Positions 55,621 through 64,000 of a stretch of DNA of 64,000 nucleotides are shown in pieces (position 1 is the stretch's first letter; the number at the start of each line of letters is the position of its first letter). The notes below the pieces were generated by a model. That model was given only the letters and a program-made list of their open reading frames with translations, had not been told where the DNA came from and ran no database searches. The translations under genes and the position numbers were made by a program. Where the stretch lies: positions 124,001 to 188,000 of the forward strand of contig JAWLHE010000007.1 of the NCBI GenBank assembly GCA_041690495.1, read 5' to 3'. The DNA comes from DATAAP01 sp041690495. Its GTDB lineage: Bacteria; Pseudomonadota; Alphaproteobacteria; CACIAM-22H2.

Positions 55621-55796
55621 GATGGCCTCCCATGAGCCAAGCGTCGCTCGAAGCTCCCGGGATGCGGTCAAGCTCCAGCAAGAGAAGAGCACCGGCCAGC
55701 GTATGCCGGTCCCTCATGCGTAGCCACTACCCAACCGAAGCTGCACTTTGTATCTTGCGCAGCCTAGCTGCATCATGACGCCACGGGGAAACGCCC

Positions 55797-57518
55797 ATGC
55801 CCGCTTCTTTCGACAAGTCCAAACTGCCCAGCCGGCACACGACAGTCGGCCCGACCAGCGCGCCGCACCGCTCCATGCTCTATGCCATGGGCCTGACCGA
55901 GGCGCAGATCGCGCAGCCGCTCGTCGGGGTCGTGACGACCTGGAACGAGGCAGCCCCCTGCAACATCACCCTGTCGCGCCAGGCCCAGGCGGTCAAGAAA
56001 GGCGTCGCCGCAGCCGGCGGCACGCCGCGCGAGTTCACGACCATTACCGTGACGGACGGCATTGCCATGGGCCATGCCGGCATGAAGTCGTCGCTGGTCA
56101 GCCGCGAGGTGATCGCGGACTCGATCGAGCTCACCGTGCGCGGCCACTGCTATGACGCGCTGGTCGGCCTGGCCGGCTGCGACAAGACGCTGCCGGCGCT
56201 GATGATGGCGATGGTGCGCCTCGACATTCCGTCGGTGTTCATCTACGGCGGCACGATCATGCCTGGGAAGTTCCATGGCAAGGACGTGACCATCGTCGAC
56301 GTATTCGAGGGCGTCGGCGCCAATGCGGCGAAGCGCATGAGCGACGCCGATCTCAAGGAGCTCGAGCAGGTGGCGCTGCCCTCGGGAGGTTCCTGCGGCG
56401 GCCAGTACACCGCCAACACCATGGCCTGCGTATCCGAAGCGCTTGGCCTGGCGCTGCCGAATTCGGCGGGAACGCCGGCCCCGTACGAGAACCGCGACCG
56501 ATTCTGCGCCGCGAGCGGCGAGGCGGTAATGGAACTGGTGAAGCACGGCATCCGGCCGCGCCAGATTGTCACGCGCAAAGCGCTCGAGAATGCGGCGATC
56601 ATTGTCGCCGCGACCGGCGGCTCGACCAATGCCGGGCTGCACCTGCCGGCGATCGCACACGAGGCCGGGATAGACTTCGACCTGATGGAAGTGGCGTCGA
56701 TCATGCGCCGCACGCCCTACATCGCCGACCTGATGCCGGGCGGCAAGTACACTGCCTTCGATCTTTACGGCGCCGGCGGCGTCGCGGTGATCATGCGCGA
56801 ACTGCTCGACGCAGGAATTCTGCACGGCGACTGCCTCACCGTGACCGGCAAGACGGTGGCCGAGAACCTGAAGGACGTGAAGTTCCCCGAGAACCAGAAG
56901 GTGATCTACCGCGTCTCGAATCCGATCTCCAAGACCGGCGGTGTTGTCGGGCTCAAGGGCAGTCTTGCGCCCGAGGGCGCGATCGTGAAGGTCGCGGGGC
57001 TCAAAAAGCTGCAGTTCCGCGGCCCGGCGCGCTGCTTCGACCGCGAGGAGGATGCGCTCTCGGCTGTGCTCAAGCGCGAGATCAAGGACGGCGAGGTCAT
57101 CGTCATCCGCTACGAGGGCCCGAAGGGCGGCCCAGGCATGCGCGAGATGCTCTCGACCACCGGTGCCATCTATGGCCAGGGCAAGGGCGAGGAGTATGCG
57201 CTCATCACCGACGGCCGCTTCTCCGGCGGCACGCGCGGCTTCTGCATCGGCCATATCGGGCCCGAGGCCGCGGTCGGTGGGCCTATCGCGCTGCTGCGCG
57301 ACGGCGACATGATCGCGATAGACGCGGAAAAGGGCACGCTCGATGTCGAGCTCAGCGAGCAGGAGCTCGCCGAGCGCCGCAAGGGCTGGAAACCTCGCCA
57401 GCACGAGTACCAGTCCGGCACCTTGTGGAAATACGCACAGACGGTCGGCTCGGCGGTGAAGGGCGCCGTTACGCACCCGGGCGCCAAGTCCGAGACGCAC
57501 ATCTACGCGGAAATGTAG
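55797..57518 (+). CDS. ilvD: Dihydroxy-acid dehydratase
   Basis: 573 residues of the IlvD/Edd family. Iron-sulfur ligands are in VGLAGCDKTLPAL and GGSCGGQYTANTM; TGRFSGGTRGF-type segment TDGRFSGGTRGFCIGH is present near the end. It makes the 2-oxo acid precursors of valine, leucine and isoleucine. The length is typical of bacterial IlvD. GGGG lies before ATG 55797. Divergent from DUF5996. Confidence 0.93.
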   Translation: MPASFDKSKLPSRHTTVGPTSAPHRSMLYAMGLTEAQIAQPLVGVVTTWNEAAPCNITLSRQAQAVKKGVAAAGGTPREFTTITVTDGIAMGHAGMKSSLVSREVIADSIELTVRGHCYDALVGLAGCDKTLPALMMAMVRLDIPSVFIYGGTIMPGKFHGKDVTIVDVFEGVGANAAKRMSDADLKELEQVALPSGGSCGGQYTANTMACVSEALGLALPNSAGTPAPYENRDRFCAASGEAVMELVKHGIRPRQIVTRKALENAAIIVAATGGSTNAGLHLPAIAHEAGIDFDLMEVASIMRRTPYIADLMPGGKYTAFDLYGAGGVAVIMRELLDAGILHGDCLTVTGKTVAENLKDVKFPENQKVIYRVSNPISKTGGVVGLKGSLAPEGAIVKVAGLKKLQFRGPARCFDREEDALSAVLKREIKDGEVIVIRYEGPKGGPGMREMLSTTGAIYGQGKGEEYALITDGRFSGGTRGFCIGHIGPEAAVGGPIALLRDGDMIAIDAEKGTLDVELSEQELAERRKGWKPRQHEYQSGTLWKYAQTVGSAVKGAVTHPGAKSETHIYAEM

Positions 57519-57526
57519 GCGCTCGA

Positions 57527-58105
57527 TCAGATCGTCAGCGACCGGCCGTTGCGGCGCACGACCACGTCGCTCTCGCCGAACGTCACGTCGTAGCCGATGA
57601 ACTCGCTGGCGATCGGACCGTCATAGAAGCCGCAGAGCAGCGAGATCGCGCCGCCCGGCGCATGGCCGGCCGTAAGGCAGGCGAGCAGGCTTGCGGCCTC
57701 GCCGGTGGTGGCGACCGACAGCGGAGCGCCCTTGAGGGTCGTCTCGCAGGCGGAGACCGGATGCACTTGCGCGCGCCGGACGGCGATGACGTCGAGCAGC
57801 GCGGGGTCGAGGTCCCTGAGCTGCTGCATGCGGAACGGGCCGCCCGAAGCCGGACCAAAGCCGACGCAGATCGGGCGCCCGCTCGCGGCGATGCGGTTAC
57901 CGTCGCTGCTGTCCTGGAGATAGGCGAGCAGGCCCGCAGCCACGGCGTTCATCGTGCGATCGCCGGTCGCGGATTTCACAGGAATGCGCCAGGCATCCGG
58001 CCGGCTGCCGGCCGCCGGCGCGCCCGGCGCATTGCAGCCGGCAATGACGCTCGCGAGCACGAGTCCGATCAGCGCGACTGCGGGATGGAACACGTCGGCG
58101 CGCAT
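57527..58105 (-). CDS. Lipoprotein of unknown function
   Basis: 192 residues. Signal with lipobox (LVLASVIAGC). The mature part includes paired cysteines (RPICVGFG, VSACETTL, LLACLTAG, LLCGFYDG). No domain recognised. Starts three bases after the MFS gene stop on the same strand, so the two are likely co-expressed. Confidence 0.65.
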   Translation of the reverse strand: MRADVFHPAVALIGLVLASVIAGCNAPGAPAAGSRPDAWRIPVKSATGDRTMNAVAAGLLAYLQDSSDGNRIAASGRPICVGFGPASGGPFRMQQLRDLDPALLDVIAVRRAQVHPVSACETTLKGAPLSVATTGEAASLLACLTAGHAPGGAISLLCGFYDGPIASEFIGYDVTFGESDVVVRRNGRSLTI

Positions 58106-58108
58106 GAC

Positions 58109-59341
58109 TCAGTCGCCCGTCGCCGGCAGCGGTGCCGGGCGGCGGCGCATATTGAGCACCGTGACAACCGAGAGCAGCATTGCCATGCACACGATCAGGA
58201 AAACCCAATGCGGCTCGCCATGATCGAGCAGGGCGCCGAACAGGATCGGCACCGCGGCCGCGCCGGCATCGAGGCCGGAATAGACGAAGCCATAGGTCTT
58301 GCCGGAGGCCCCGGCGGGCGTTGCCTGGCGCACGAGAAGGTCGCGCGAGGGCAGGGTGGCGCCGAGGAAGAATCCGACGAGCCCCAGCAGCGGCATGACC
58401 AGCGGGACGGGCACATGCCCGGTGGCGATGACGGCGACTCCGGCCGCCGCCAGCAGGATACCCACGCTCGCGACGAGATGATGCTGTGTGGTCCGGTCGG
58501 CGAGGATGCCGCCGGCAAGGATGCCCGCCGACCCGCCGAGAAGGAACGCGGTCAGCGCGGAGGTCGCGACGGCGATCGACGTGTCGTACAGCATCATCGT
58601 CGCTGGAATCTCGAAGGTCTGAAGTCCGACCATCGAAACCGCGAGCAGGACGAAATAGGCGAAGCACATCAGGATCGGTCGCGCGGTCAGAAGGCGCACG
58701 CTATCGGCAAGCGTCTGCCTGGGTGGCGCGCCGTGCCCGCGAGCCGGTGTCTCTTCCGCATTGAGCTCGCTGCGCGTCGCCAGCAGCACGGCGAATGCGA
58801 CGCCTGCGACGCCGAGAATCACCACCGCGAATCGCCATCCGAGCAGGGCCGCGAGTCCGACGCTTGCGACCGGAGCCAGCGCCCAGCCGATATTGCCGGC
58901 GATGCCGTGCATGCCATAGGCGCGGCCGAGCCGCGAATTGCCGACGCGCGCGTTGAGCAGCGCGAAATCCGCCGGATGAAAGACGCTGTTGCCGAGCCCT
59001 GCGAGGATCGCGAATGGGAAAAGGTAATAGAAGGACGGAACGAATCCCATCAGCACGGTTGCGCCGCTGAACAGGATCAGTCCGCCGATCAGGATGCGGC
59101 GCGCGCCAAAGCGGTCGACCAGGAAGCCCGCGCCGGTCTGGGCGAGCCCGGATACGCCATAGAAGACCATGGTGACGACGCCGAGCGCCTGGTAGCTCAC
59201 GCCGAAATCGGCGACCAGCAGCGGAAAGAGCGGCGGCACGACGAGCTGGAAGAAGTGGCTGAAGCCGTGGGCGAGGCTCACCAGACCGATTACCCATGCA
59301 TCCTTGCGGAGTTCCGCTGTCGCCAGTGCCGCCGTCGCCAT
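58109..59341 (-). CDS. MFS transporter (fosmidomycin-resistance Fsr-like)
   Basis: 410 residues with 12 hydrophobic segments. The N-terminus (VISLAHGFSHFFQ-type segment VIGLVSLAHGFSHFF, VVPPLFPLLVADFGVSYQALG) is typical of the Fsr group of drug/metabolite exporters. AGGGG precedes ATG 59341. Cargo unknown. Confidence 0.85.
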   Translation of the reverse strand: MATAALATAELRKDAWVIGLVSLAHGFSHFFQLVVPPLFPLLVADFGVSYQALGVVTMVFYGVSGLAQTGAGFLVDRFGARRILIGGLILFSGATVLMGFVPSFYYLFPFAILAGLGNSVFHPADFALLNARVGNSRLGRAYGMHGIAGNIGWALAPVASVGLAALLGWRFAVVILGVAGVAFAVLLATRSELNAEETPARGHGAPPRQTLADSVRLLTARPILMCFAYFVLLAVSMVGLQTFEIPATMMLYDTSIAVATSALTAFLLGGSAGILAGGILADRTTQHHLVASVGILLAAAGVAVIATGHVPVPLVMPLLGLVGFFLGATLPSRDLLVRQATPAGASGKTYGFVYSGLDAGAAAVPILFGALLDHGEPHWVFLIVCMAMLLSVVTVLNMRRRPAPLPATGD

Positions 59342-59432
59342 GTCGCCCCTGGATCGTCGTTTCAGCCAAACTAGCACGGCCGCTCGGAGTCCGGCGATTG
59401 CGCAGCCTGCAGAGAGGCCATGATCGCGCGGC

Positions 59433-60713
59433 TCAACGTTCGCGCTCCGTGATCAGCCGCGCGCCGCGCTGGAAGGTGAAATAAGCCCATACCCAGTCGA
59501 GCGCGACCATCACGCGGTTGCGGAACCCAATGAGGTAATAGATGTGCGCCACCGTCCAGATCAGCCAGGCGACGAGGCCGCGCAGGCGGATCCAACCGAA
59601 ATCGGCAACTGCCGCCTTGCGGCCGATGGTAGCGAGATTGCCGTAGTTCCGGTAGCGGAATGCACCGATCGGCTGCCCGCGAAGCCTCGACCCGATCAGC
59701 CGCGCGACATAGTGGCCCTGCTGCTTGGCGACCGGCGCCACGCCGGGCAGGGGCTTGCCCTCCACGTCGAGCGCCAGTGCTGTATCGCCGATCACGAAGA
59801 TCTCCGGATGCCCGGGCACCGAGAGGTCCGGGTTGACCTTGACCCGGCCCGCGCGGTCGTGATCGGCGCCGATCCATTTCGCCGCCGGTGATGCGGCTAC
59901 GCCGGCGGCCCAGATCACCGTGCGTGCATCGATGCGCTCGTCGCCGGCCACGACGCCCTCGCCGTCAACCGCCGTCACCGGCGCGCCGGTCCTGATCTCG
60001 ACGCCGAGCCGCTCGAGCTGACGCCTTCCGTCGTGCGACAACGTCTCCGGAAATGTCGGCAGGATGCGTGGACCTGCCTCGACGAGAACGATGCGCGCGG
60101 CGCGCGGATCGATGCGCTGGAAGTCGCGGGCCAGAGCGCGGCGCGAAAGTTCCGCCATGGCGCCCGCCATCTCGACTCCGGTCGGGCCACCGCCGACGAC
60201 GACGAAGTTCATCAGGCGTCGTCGCTCGTCCTCGTCGTCTGCACATTCCGCCCGCTCGAAGGCGAGCAGGATGCGGCGGCGGATCTCGGTCGCGTCCTCG
60301 ATCCTCTTGAGGCCGGGCGCGAACCGCTCCCATTCGTCGTGGCCGAAATAGGCGTGACGCGCGCCGGTGGCAAGAATCAGGAAGTCATAGGGGATCGGCC
60401 GCTTTCCCATATAGGCCACGCGCCGTACCGTATCGATGCGCTCAATCGCGCCGAGCAGGACCGTAATGTTGTCGTACCGGCCGACTATGGCGCGGATCGG
60501 GGCCGCGATATCGCTTGGAGACAGGCCGGCGGTGGCGACCTGATAGAGCAGCGGCTGGAACAGATGATAATTGTCGCGGTCGACCAGCACGACATCGGCC
60601 GCAGCGTTGCCGAGCGCTTGGGCGGCCGACAATCCGCCGAAGCCGGCACCGACAATGACGATGCGCGGACGCGTAGGCGCAAGAGGCGGGCCCGGGTCGG
60701 GGAGAGCGGCCAT
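59433..60713 (-). CDS. ndh: Type II NADH:quinone oxidoreductase
   Basis: 426 residues with two Rossmann motifs: FAD-binding IVIVGAGFGGLSAAQAL at 18 and NADH-binding FVVVGGGPTGVEMAGAMAEL near 169, plus FVIGDTAL. The C-terminal region (LVAWLIWTVAHIYYLIGFRNR) is the membrane-anchoring part. It oxidises NADH without pumping protons and feeds the quinone pool. Confidence 0.9.
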   Translation of the reverse strand: MAALPDPGPPLAPTRPRIVIVGAGFGGLSAAQALGNAAADVVLVDRDNYHLFQPLLYQVATAGLSPSDIAAPIRAIVGRYDNITVLLGAIERIDTVRRVAYMGKRPIPYDFLILATGARHAYFGHDEWERFAPGLKRIEDATEIRRRILLAFERAECADDEDERRRLMNFVVVGGGPTGVEMAGAMAELSRRALARDFQRIDPRAARIVLVEAGPRILPTFPETLSHDGRRQLERLGVEIRTGAPVTAVDGEGVVAGDERIDARTVIWAAGVAASPAAKWIGADHDRAGRVKVNPDLSVPGHPEIFVIGDTALALDVEGKPLPGVAPVAKQQGHYVARLIGSRLRGQPIGAFRYRNYGNLATIGRKAAVADFGWIRLRGLVAWLIWTVAHIYYLIGFRNRVMVALDWVWAYFTFQRGARLITERER

Positions 60714-60768
60714 GCGGCCGTCAGTCTACGATATGGCCGGTCGTGCGGTGCAGCACTTCCTCGGACAA

Positions 60769-62067
60769 TCAATTCGACCGTTCAAAACCCTCGGCGCCCG
60801 CCAGGATGGCTTCGCTCAGGTCGGTCCCGACCATCAGCGCGCCGGTCAGGTTGGCGTTGCTGAAATCGGCCTTCCTGGCGTTGGCGTTCTTGAGATTTGC
60901 GCGGCGCAGGTCTGCATAGCGCATGGCGGCCCCGTCGATCCGGCAGCTCATGTGACGCCCTTCGGCGATCATCAGGGGGCCGAGATTGGCATCGTGAAGC
61001 TCCGCATGGCTGAGTCGCGCGCTGCTCAGATTGGCACCGCGCAGGTCGGCGCCGGCGAGCTTGCAATTGCGCAGGTCGGCGCCTTCGAGCTGCGCGCCCT
61101 GCAGCCATGCGCCTTCGAGATTGAGGCCGTAGAGAACCGCGCCGGTCGCCTTGAGGCCGGTGAGATAGGCGCCGGCGAGCGATGGCGCGCGGCGCAGGTC
61201 GTAGCCGCCGAGATCGAGCAGTGGCTTGCCTTCGGCGCCGTTCGATTCGACGAAGCGCTGATGCGCCTCGATCAACCGTGGCAGCGATTCGGGAAGGTCC
61301 TCGACCTTCTTGCCGCAGACGCCGTTTGTCAACGCGCCGGTCATGTCCGCGCCGCCGAGCTCGGTCATGTTGGTCATCGCACCCGAGAGATTCGCGAAGC
61401 GCAGCGAGGCATTCCGTAGGTCGGCGCCGCTCAGGTCGGCGCCCTCGAGATTGGCGCCCTCGAGATTCGCGTGGCGCATGTCGGCCCGCACCAGCTTGCA
61501 GCCGCGCATTACCGCGTCGGTAAAATCCGTGTGCACTGCCTGCGAGCCGGACATCTTGGCCTGGGACAGATTGGCATTGACCAGGATCGCGCCGACGAGC
61601 TCGGCCGAGCCTATGTCGCTCGGCAGGTCGGTGAGGCCGCCCTTGCGGTCGCGCACGGCGATGCGGCCGTCGCGCAGGTCGCAGTCGAACAGATTGGCGT
61701 TGGTCAGGTCGGTGCCGCGAAGGCATGGACCGCGCAGATCGGCGCGCACCAGCGTCGCTCCGCGAAGATTGGCCTTGGACAGGTTGCAGCCGAAGAAGAT
61801 CGAGTGCTGGAGGTTTGCCTGCGACAGGTTCGCGCCGATCAGGAACGCACCGCTGAAATCGGCATCGGAAAGATTGCGGTTGGCGAGGTTGAGGCCCGAC
61901 AGATCACGATAGGCGAGAAGCGCGCGCTGCCCGCCGGGGCGCGCCGCCTGATACATCTGGTGCAGGCGTACGATTTCGTCGAGCTCGGCCTGGCTCGTCT
62001 TGAGCCGCGGCCGCATCCCGATCGGGACCGACTGTTCGGACACCGCTGGTTTCGCCATACGCGCCAT
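60769..62067 (-). CDS. Pentapeptide-repeat protein
   Basis: 432 residues. From about residue 55 onward A(D/N)LXX repeats run in two blocks separated by a non-repeat insert (CGKKVEDLPESLPRLIEAHQRFVES), giving long right-handed quadrilateral helices. The N-terminal 50 residues are helical. Function of such proteins varies; some mimic DNA against gyrase, but nothing here shows that. Starts at ATG 62067 or 62058. Confidence 0.85.
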   Translation of the reverse strand: MARMAKPAVSEQSVPIGMRPRLKTSQAELDEIVRLHQMYQAARPGGQRALLAYRDLSGLNLANRNLSDADFSGAFLIGANLSQANLQHSIFFGCNLSKANLRGATLVRADLRGPCLRGTDLTNANLFDCDLRDGRIAVRDRKGGLTDLPSDIGSAELVGAILVNANLSQAKMSGSQAVHTDFTDAVMRGCKLVRADMRHANLEGANLEGADLSGADLRNASLRFANLSGAMTNMTELGGADMTGALTNGVCGKKVEDLPESLPRLIEAHQRFVESNGAEGKPLLDLGGYDLRRAPSLAGAYLTGLKATGAVLYGLNLEGAWLQGAQLEGADLRNCKLAGADLRGANLSSARLSHAELHDANLGPLMIAEGRHMSCRIDGAAMRYADLRRANLKNANARKADFSNANLTGALMVGTDLSEAILAGAEGFERSN

Positions 62068-62170
62068 GCCGTTGCGACCGTTTATTGTCGCTTAGTCCGG
62101 GTTTATAAGGATTAAAGCGGTAAAGACTCGGTTGTTTGGGCGTAAATTGCTGAAAAGCGGGGCAAATACG

Positions 62171-62647
62171 ATGCGCAGGATCGCATTGAGCATGTTCGCC
62201 GGAGTCCTGGTGGCACTGACCGGCGCAGCGTGCGCTCAGGACCGGCATGAGGGTTATTATTACCCGCCGCTGAGCAGCCAGGAAGTCTATGAGGCGAGAA
62301 TCGGGACTTTGCCCGACAGCGATCGTCGCAGGCGGCTTGGCTTCGTCACCGGTCTGACCAAGCAGCTCAACGAGCTGCCCTATCCGGCGCCCTATGCTGT
62401 CTTTGCCAAGGGCGACGAGGCGGAGAAGTTGATCATCGTCGCCTATCGCGACGGCACGCTCGACAGCGTCTACCGTGCCCGTGCCTTGTTTGCGACCATG
62501 ACCAGCCTGGTCCGGCTCGGGCCGCTGTTCCAGGGCACGCCGATCGACGACGTCGCCACCTTCTTCGACCTCGTCAAGCTGCTCGGCTTCGAGCACATTA
62601 CGGTCAGCGACGGCCGCAAGTTTGCCCACCGCATTGTCCTGCAGTGA
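62171..62647 (+). CDS. Exported conserved hypothetical protein
   Basis: 158 residues with a cleavable signal (MRRIALSMFAGVLVALTGAACAQ). The mature part opens YYYPPLSSQEVYEARIG, then DRRRRLGFVTGLTKQL, PYAVFAKGDEAEKLIIVA and GTLDSVYRARALFATMTSL. It looks like a conserved alphaproteobacterial periplasmic family of unknown role. GCGGGG is near ATG 62171. Divergent from the pentapeptide-repeat gene. Confidence 0.75.
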   Translation: MRRIALSMFAGVLVALTGAACAQDRHEGYYYPPLSSQEVYEARIGTLPDSDRRRRLGFVTGLTKQLNELPYPAPYAVFAKGDEAEKLIIVAYRDGTLDSVYRARALFATMTSLVRLGPLFQGTPIDDVATFFDLVKLLGFEHITVSDGRKFAHRIVLQ

Positions 62648-62695
62648 GGTGGCCGATGCTTTGTCAGCGCAGATCGCCGCAGGTCCGGTTCGCTG

Positions 62696-63229
62696 TCACC
62701 CGGCCACGTCGGCCGTTTCTTTCTGTTCAGACAGCGCAGACCGGAGCCGGGCTTCCTGCTCGGGCGACAGCGACGAGCGCAGCACGCGGCCGTTATAGCG
62801 CGACAGTTCGTCGAGGACCTTCTCAGGCTGTGCTTTGCGCACCAGGACGAACAGCGCCGATGTCTCCGGCTGCAGCGTCTCCGCGAGGGACCGGATGAAC
62901 TTGTCGTCGATGCCGTAGTCGGCGAGCGATCCCGCCAGCGCCCCGCTCCCGGCTCCGACTGCGCCGCCGATCGCGAGGCCCGCCAGGGGGTTCAGGAACA
63001 ACAAGCCCACGAGAGTGCCCCAGAAGGCGCCCGAAAGCCCGCCCGCGGCGGCGCTGGCGCCGACGATATTGACGCTCTGCTTGAGCTGTACCTTGCCGTC
63101 CTTCTGACGGATGGCCACCACCGCATCGGCAAGGTCGATGAGATATTCCTTCTGCATGCGCTGCAGATCAGCCAGGACCCGATCCGCTTCGTCAGGTCTG
63201 TCAAAGCCGATTGCGACAAGCTCTGCCAT
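62696..63229 (-). CDS. DUF1269 membrane-associated protein
   Basis: 177 residues. The family features are an N-terminal soluble segment (MAELVAIGFDRPDEADRVL, DLADAVVAIRQKDGKVQL), a glycine-zipper membrane part (GTLVGLLFLNPLAGLAIGGAVGAGSGALAG) and C-terminal DYGIDDKFIRSLAETLQPETSALFVLV. Function unknown; often stress-related. ATG 63229 follows GAGAG. Confidence 0.85.
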   Translation of the reverse strand: MAELVAIGFDRPDEADRVLADLQRMQKEYLIDLADAVVAIRQKDGKVQLKQSVNIVGASAAAGGLSGAFWGTLVGLLFLNPLAGLAIGGAVGAGSGALAGSLADYGIDDKFIRSLAETLQPETSALFVLVRKAQPEKVLDELSRYNGRVLRSSLSPEQEARLRSALSEQKETADVAG

Positions 63230-63344
63230 GGTGGATCTCTCCGGATGGGATATGCGCCGGATCGGAGTCCGGTGAACGCATGAAGGTATCGGCGCACAGC
63301 CGGCCTGCGCGATACCCACTTCGAGACCGGCGGGCCCGCGCTTT

Positions 63345-64000
63345 CTATCCGACGTAGAGCCGCACGCGGAAGAAGTCGACCAGCACCCGGAGCGCGGCGA
63401 GGGTAGGAACGGCGAAGAGGACACCGACGATTCCGGCGATCGATCCGCCGACGATGACCCCCAGGAAGATGACGACCGGCGGAACCCTGATTGTCTGACC
63501 CTGGATGTAAGGGGTGAGGAAGTAGCCTTCGAACTGCTGGATCGCCAGAAATACCAGCGCGGTCATGACCACCGCGGCGGGCGAGATCGAAAGCGCCACG
63601 AGCAGGGCAGGGATCGCGCCGAGCCACGCGCCCAGATACGGGATCACCGCCGTGATCGACACCCAAGCGCCGAGGGCAAGCGGGTAAGGAAGGCCCATCA
63701 GTGCGAGCACTGCGGCCGAGAGCGCGCCCTGGATCGTAAGCACGAAGGCGAGCCCACCGAGATAGTGCGACATGGCATGGTCGAGCGCGTCCCAGAGCTC
63801 CAGCGCATCGTGCCGGTGTCGGTGTGACACGCTGGTCAGATAGGCGGCCTTGAAGGTGCGGGCATTCGCCAGGAGCGAAGCGGCGACAAACACGACCGCG
63901 AACAGCGTCAGCGCGGCGCTGAAGGTTCCGTAGACGACCCCCATCGTATGGCCAAGGATATTCGAGGTGATGACACCAAGGCTCGTCCTGAGATCCGCGG
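63345..64000 (-). CDS. AI-2E family permease, partial (C-terminal part)
   Basis: The frame is open to the right edge, so the N-terminus is missing. The visible 218 residues are hydrophobic and show the family's C-terminal features (GALSAAVLALMGLPYPLALGAWVSITAVIPYLGAWLGAIPALLVA, QQFEGYFLTPYIQGQTIRVPPVVIFLGVIVGG). Such proteins include the AI-2 exporter TqsA and Na+/H+ antiporter-like members; cargo unknown. Confidence 0.88.
   Translation of the reverse strand, partial: ADLRTSLGVITSNILGHTMGVVYGTFSAALTLFAVVFVAASLLANARTFKAAYLTSVSHRHRHDALELWDALDHAMSHYLGGLAFVLTIQGALSAAVLALMGLPYPLALGAWVSITAVIPYLGAWLGAIPALLVALSISPAAVVMTALVFLAIQQFEGYFLTPYIQGQTIRVPPVVIFLGVIVGGSIAGIVGVLFAVPTLAALRVLVDFFRVRLYVG

Noticed and set aside
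55773..57500. 575-codon open frame opposite ilvD
   Set aside because: Antisense shadow of a well-supported gene.

Overview
The window is GC-rich chromosomal DNA from an alphaproteobacterium. The signs are a PopZ (DUF2497) gene between tolC and valS, a glnB-glnA pair behind a sigma54-type promoter, HisKA_2 signalling proteins, EcfG-type (GGAAC-N16/17-CGTT) promoters, a DctPQM TRAP transporter and many overlapping start/stop codons. The order is uncertain (Rhodospirillales or Hyphomicrobiales-like). I see no phage, insertion sequence, CRISPR array or rRNA. Almost every base is in a gene, and the long antisense frames are GC-codon shadows.

Layout. 1-7953 (minus): one tightly overlapping operon for aerobic breakdown of an aromatic or cyclic acid as its CoA thioester. 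Its order is SDR, MarR regulator, enoyl-CoA hydratase-like, acyl-CoA dehydrogenase, Old-Yellow-Enzyme/[4Fe-4S]/Fn3 protein, aryl-CoA ligase (2-aminobenzoate-CoA ligase-like) and two tandem paralogous QueG/RdhA-like iron-sulfur proteins, the last cut by the window edge. A 16-bp perfect palindrome upstream is the probable MarR operator. 8113-11587: small proteins, a DEAD-box helicase and a hydrolase. 11588-17498 (plus): a signalling operon made of a periplasmic c-haem DUF3365 sensor, a hybrid histidine kinase, a single receiver and a receiver-adenylate cyclase with two ATPase-less HisKA-like segments. A consensus CRP site lies upstream. 17509-22762: a luciferase-like monooxygenase, then Acg-type nitroreductase, Rnk, baeRF-type release-factor-like and CBS-DUF2267 genes, resembling parts of the mycobacterial DosR dormancy set. 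23090-25066: parE.

25212-32142: a mevalonate utilisation locus (TRAP transporter dctPQM, degradative HMG-CoA reductase, HMG-CoA lyase) with a divergent MocR/GntR regulator. 32356-36771: thioesterase, small hypotheticals and stress-type genes, several behind EcfG-like promoters. 36880-40075: glnA, glnB and an aminotransferase, followed by tRNA-His. 40416-43646: dehalogenase, methyltransferase and glpD. 44113-47941: a HisKA_2 kinase, a convergent single-receiver regulator with its own EcfG-type promoter, and small exported proteins. 48023-48231: tRNA-Asn and tRNA-Cys. 48448-54672: pcm, rhodanese, tolC, popZ, valS and cytidine deaminase. 54673-64000: DUF5996, ilvD, a lipoprotein, an MFS exporter, type II NADH dehydrogenase, a pentapeptide-repeat protein, DUF1269 and a partial AI-2E permease.

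Main themes: a CoA-thioester catabolic operon with an unusual set of reductive iron-sulfur proteins, a haem-linked phosphorelay ending in cAMP, a mevalonate import and catabolism operon, and scattered members of the general stress regulon. All functional statements rest on reading the translated sequence; no database search was possible.
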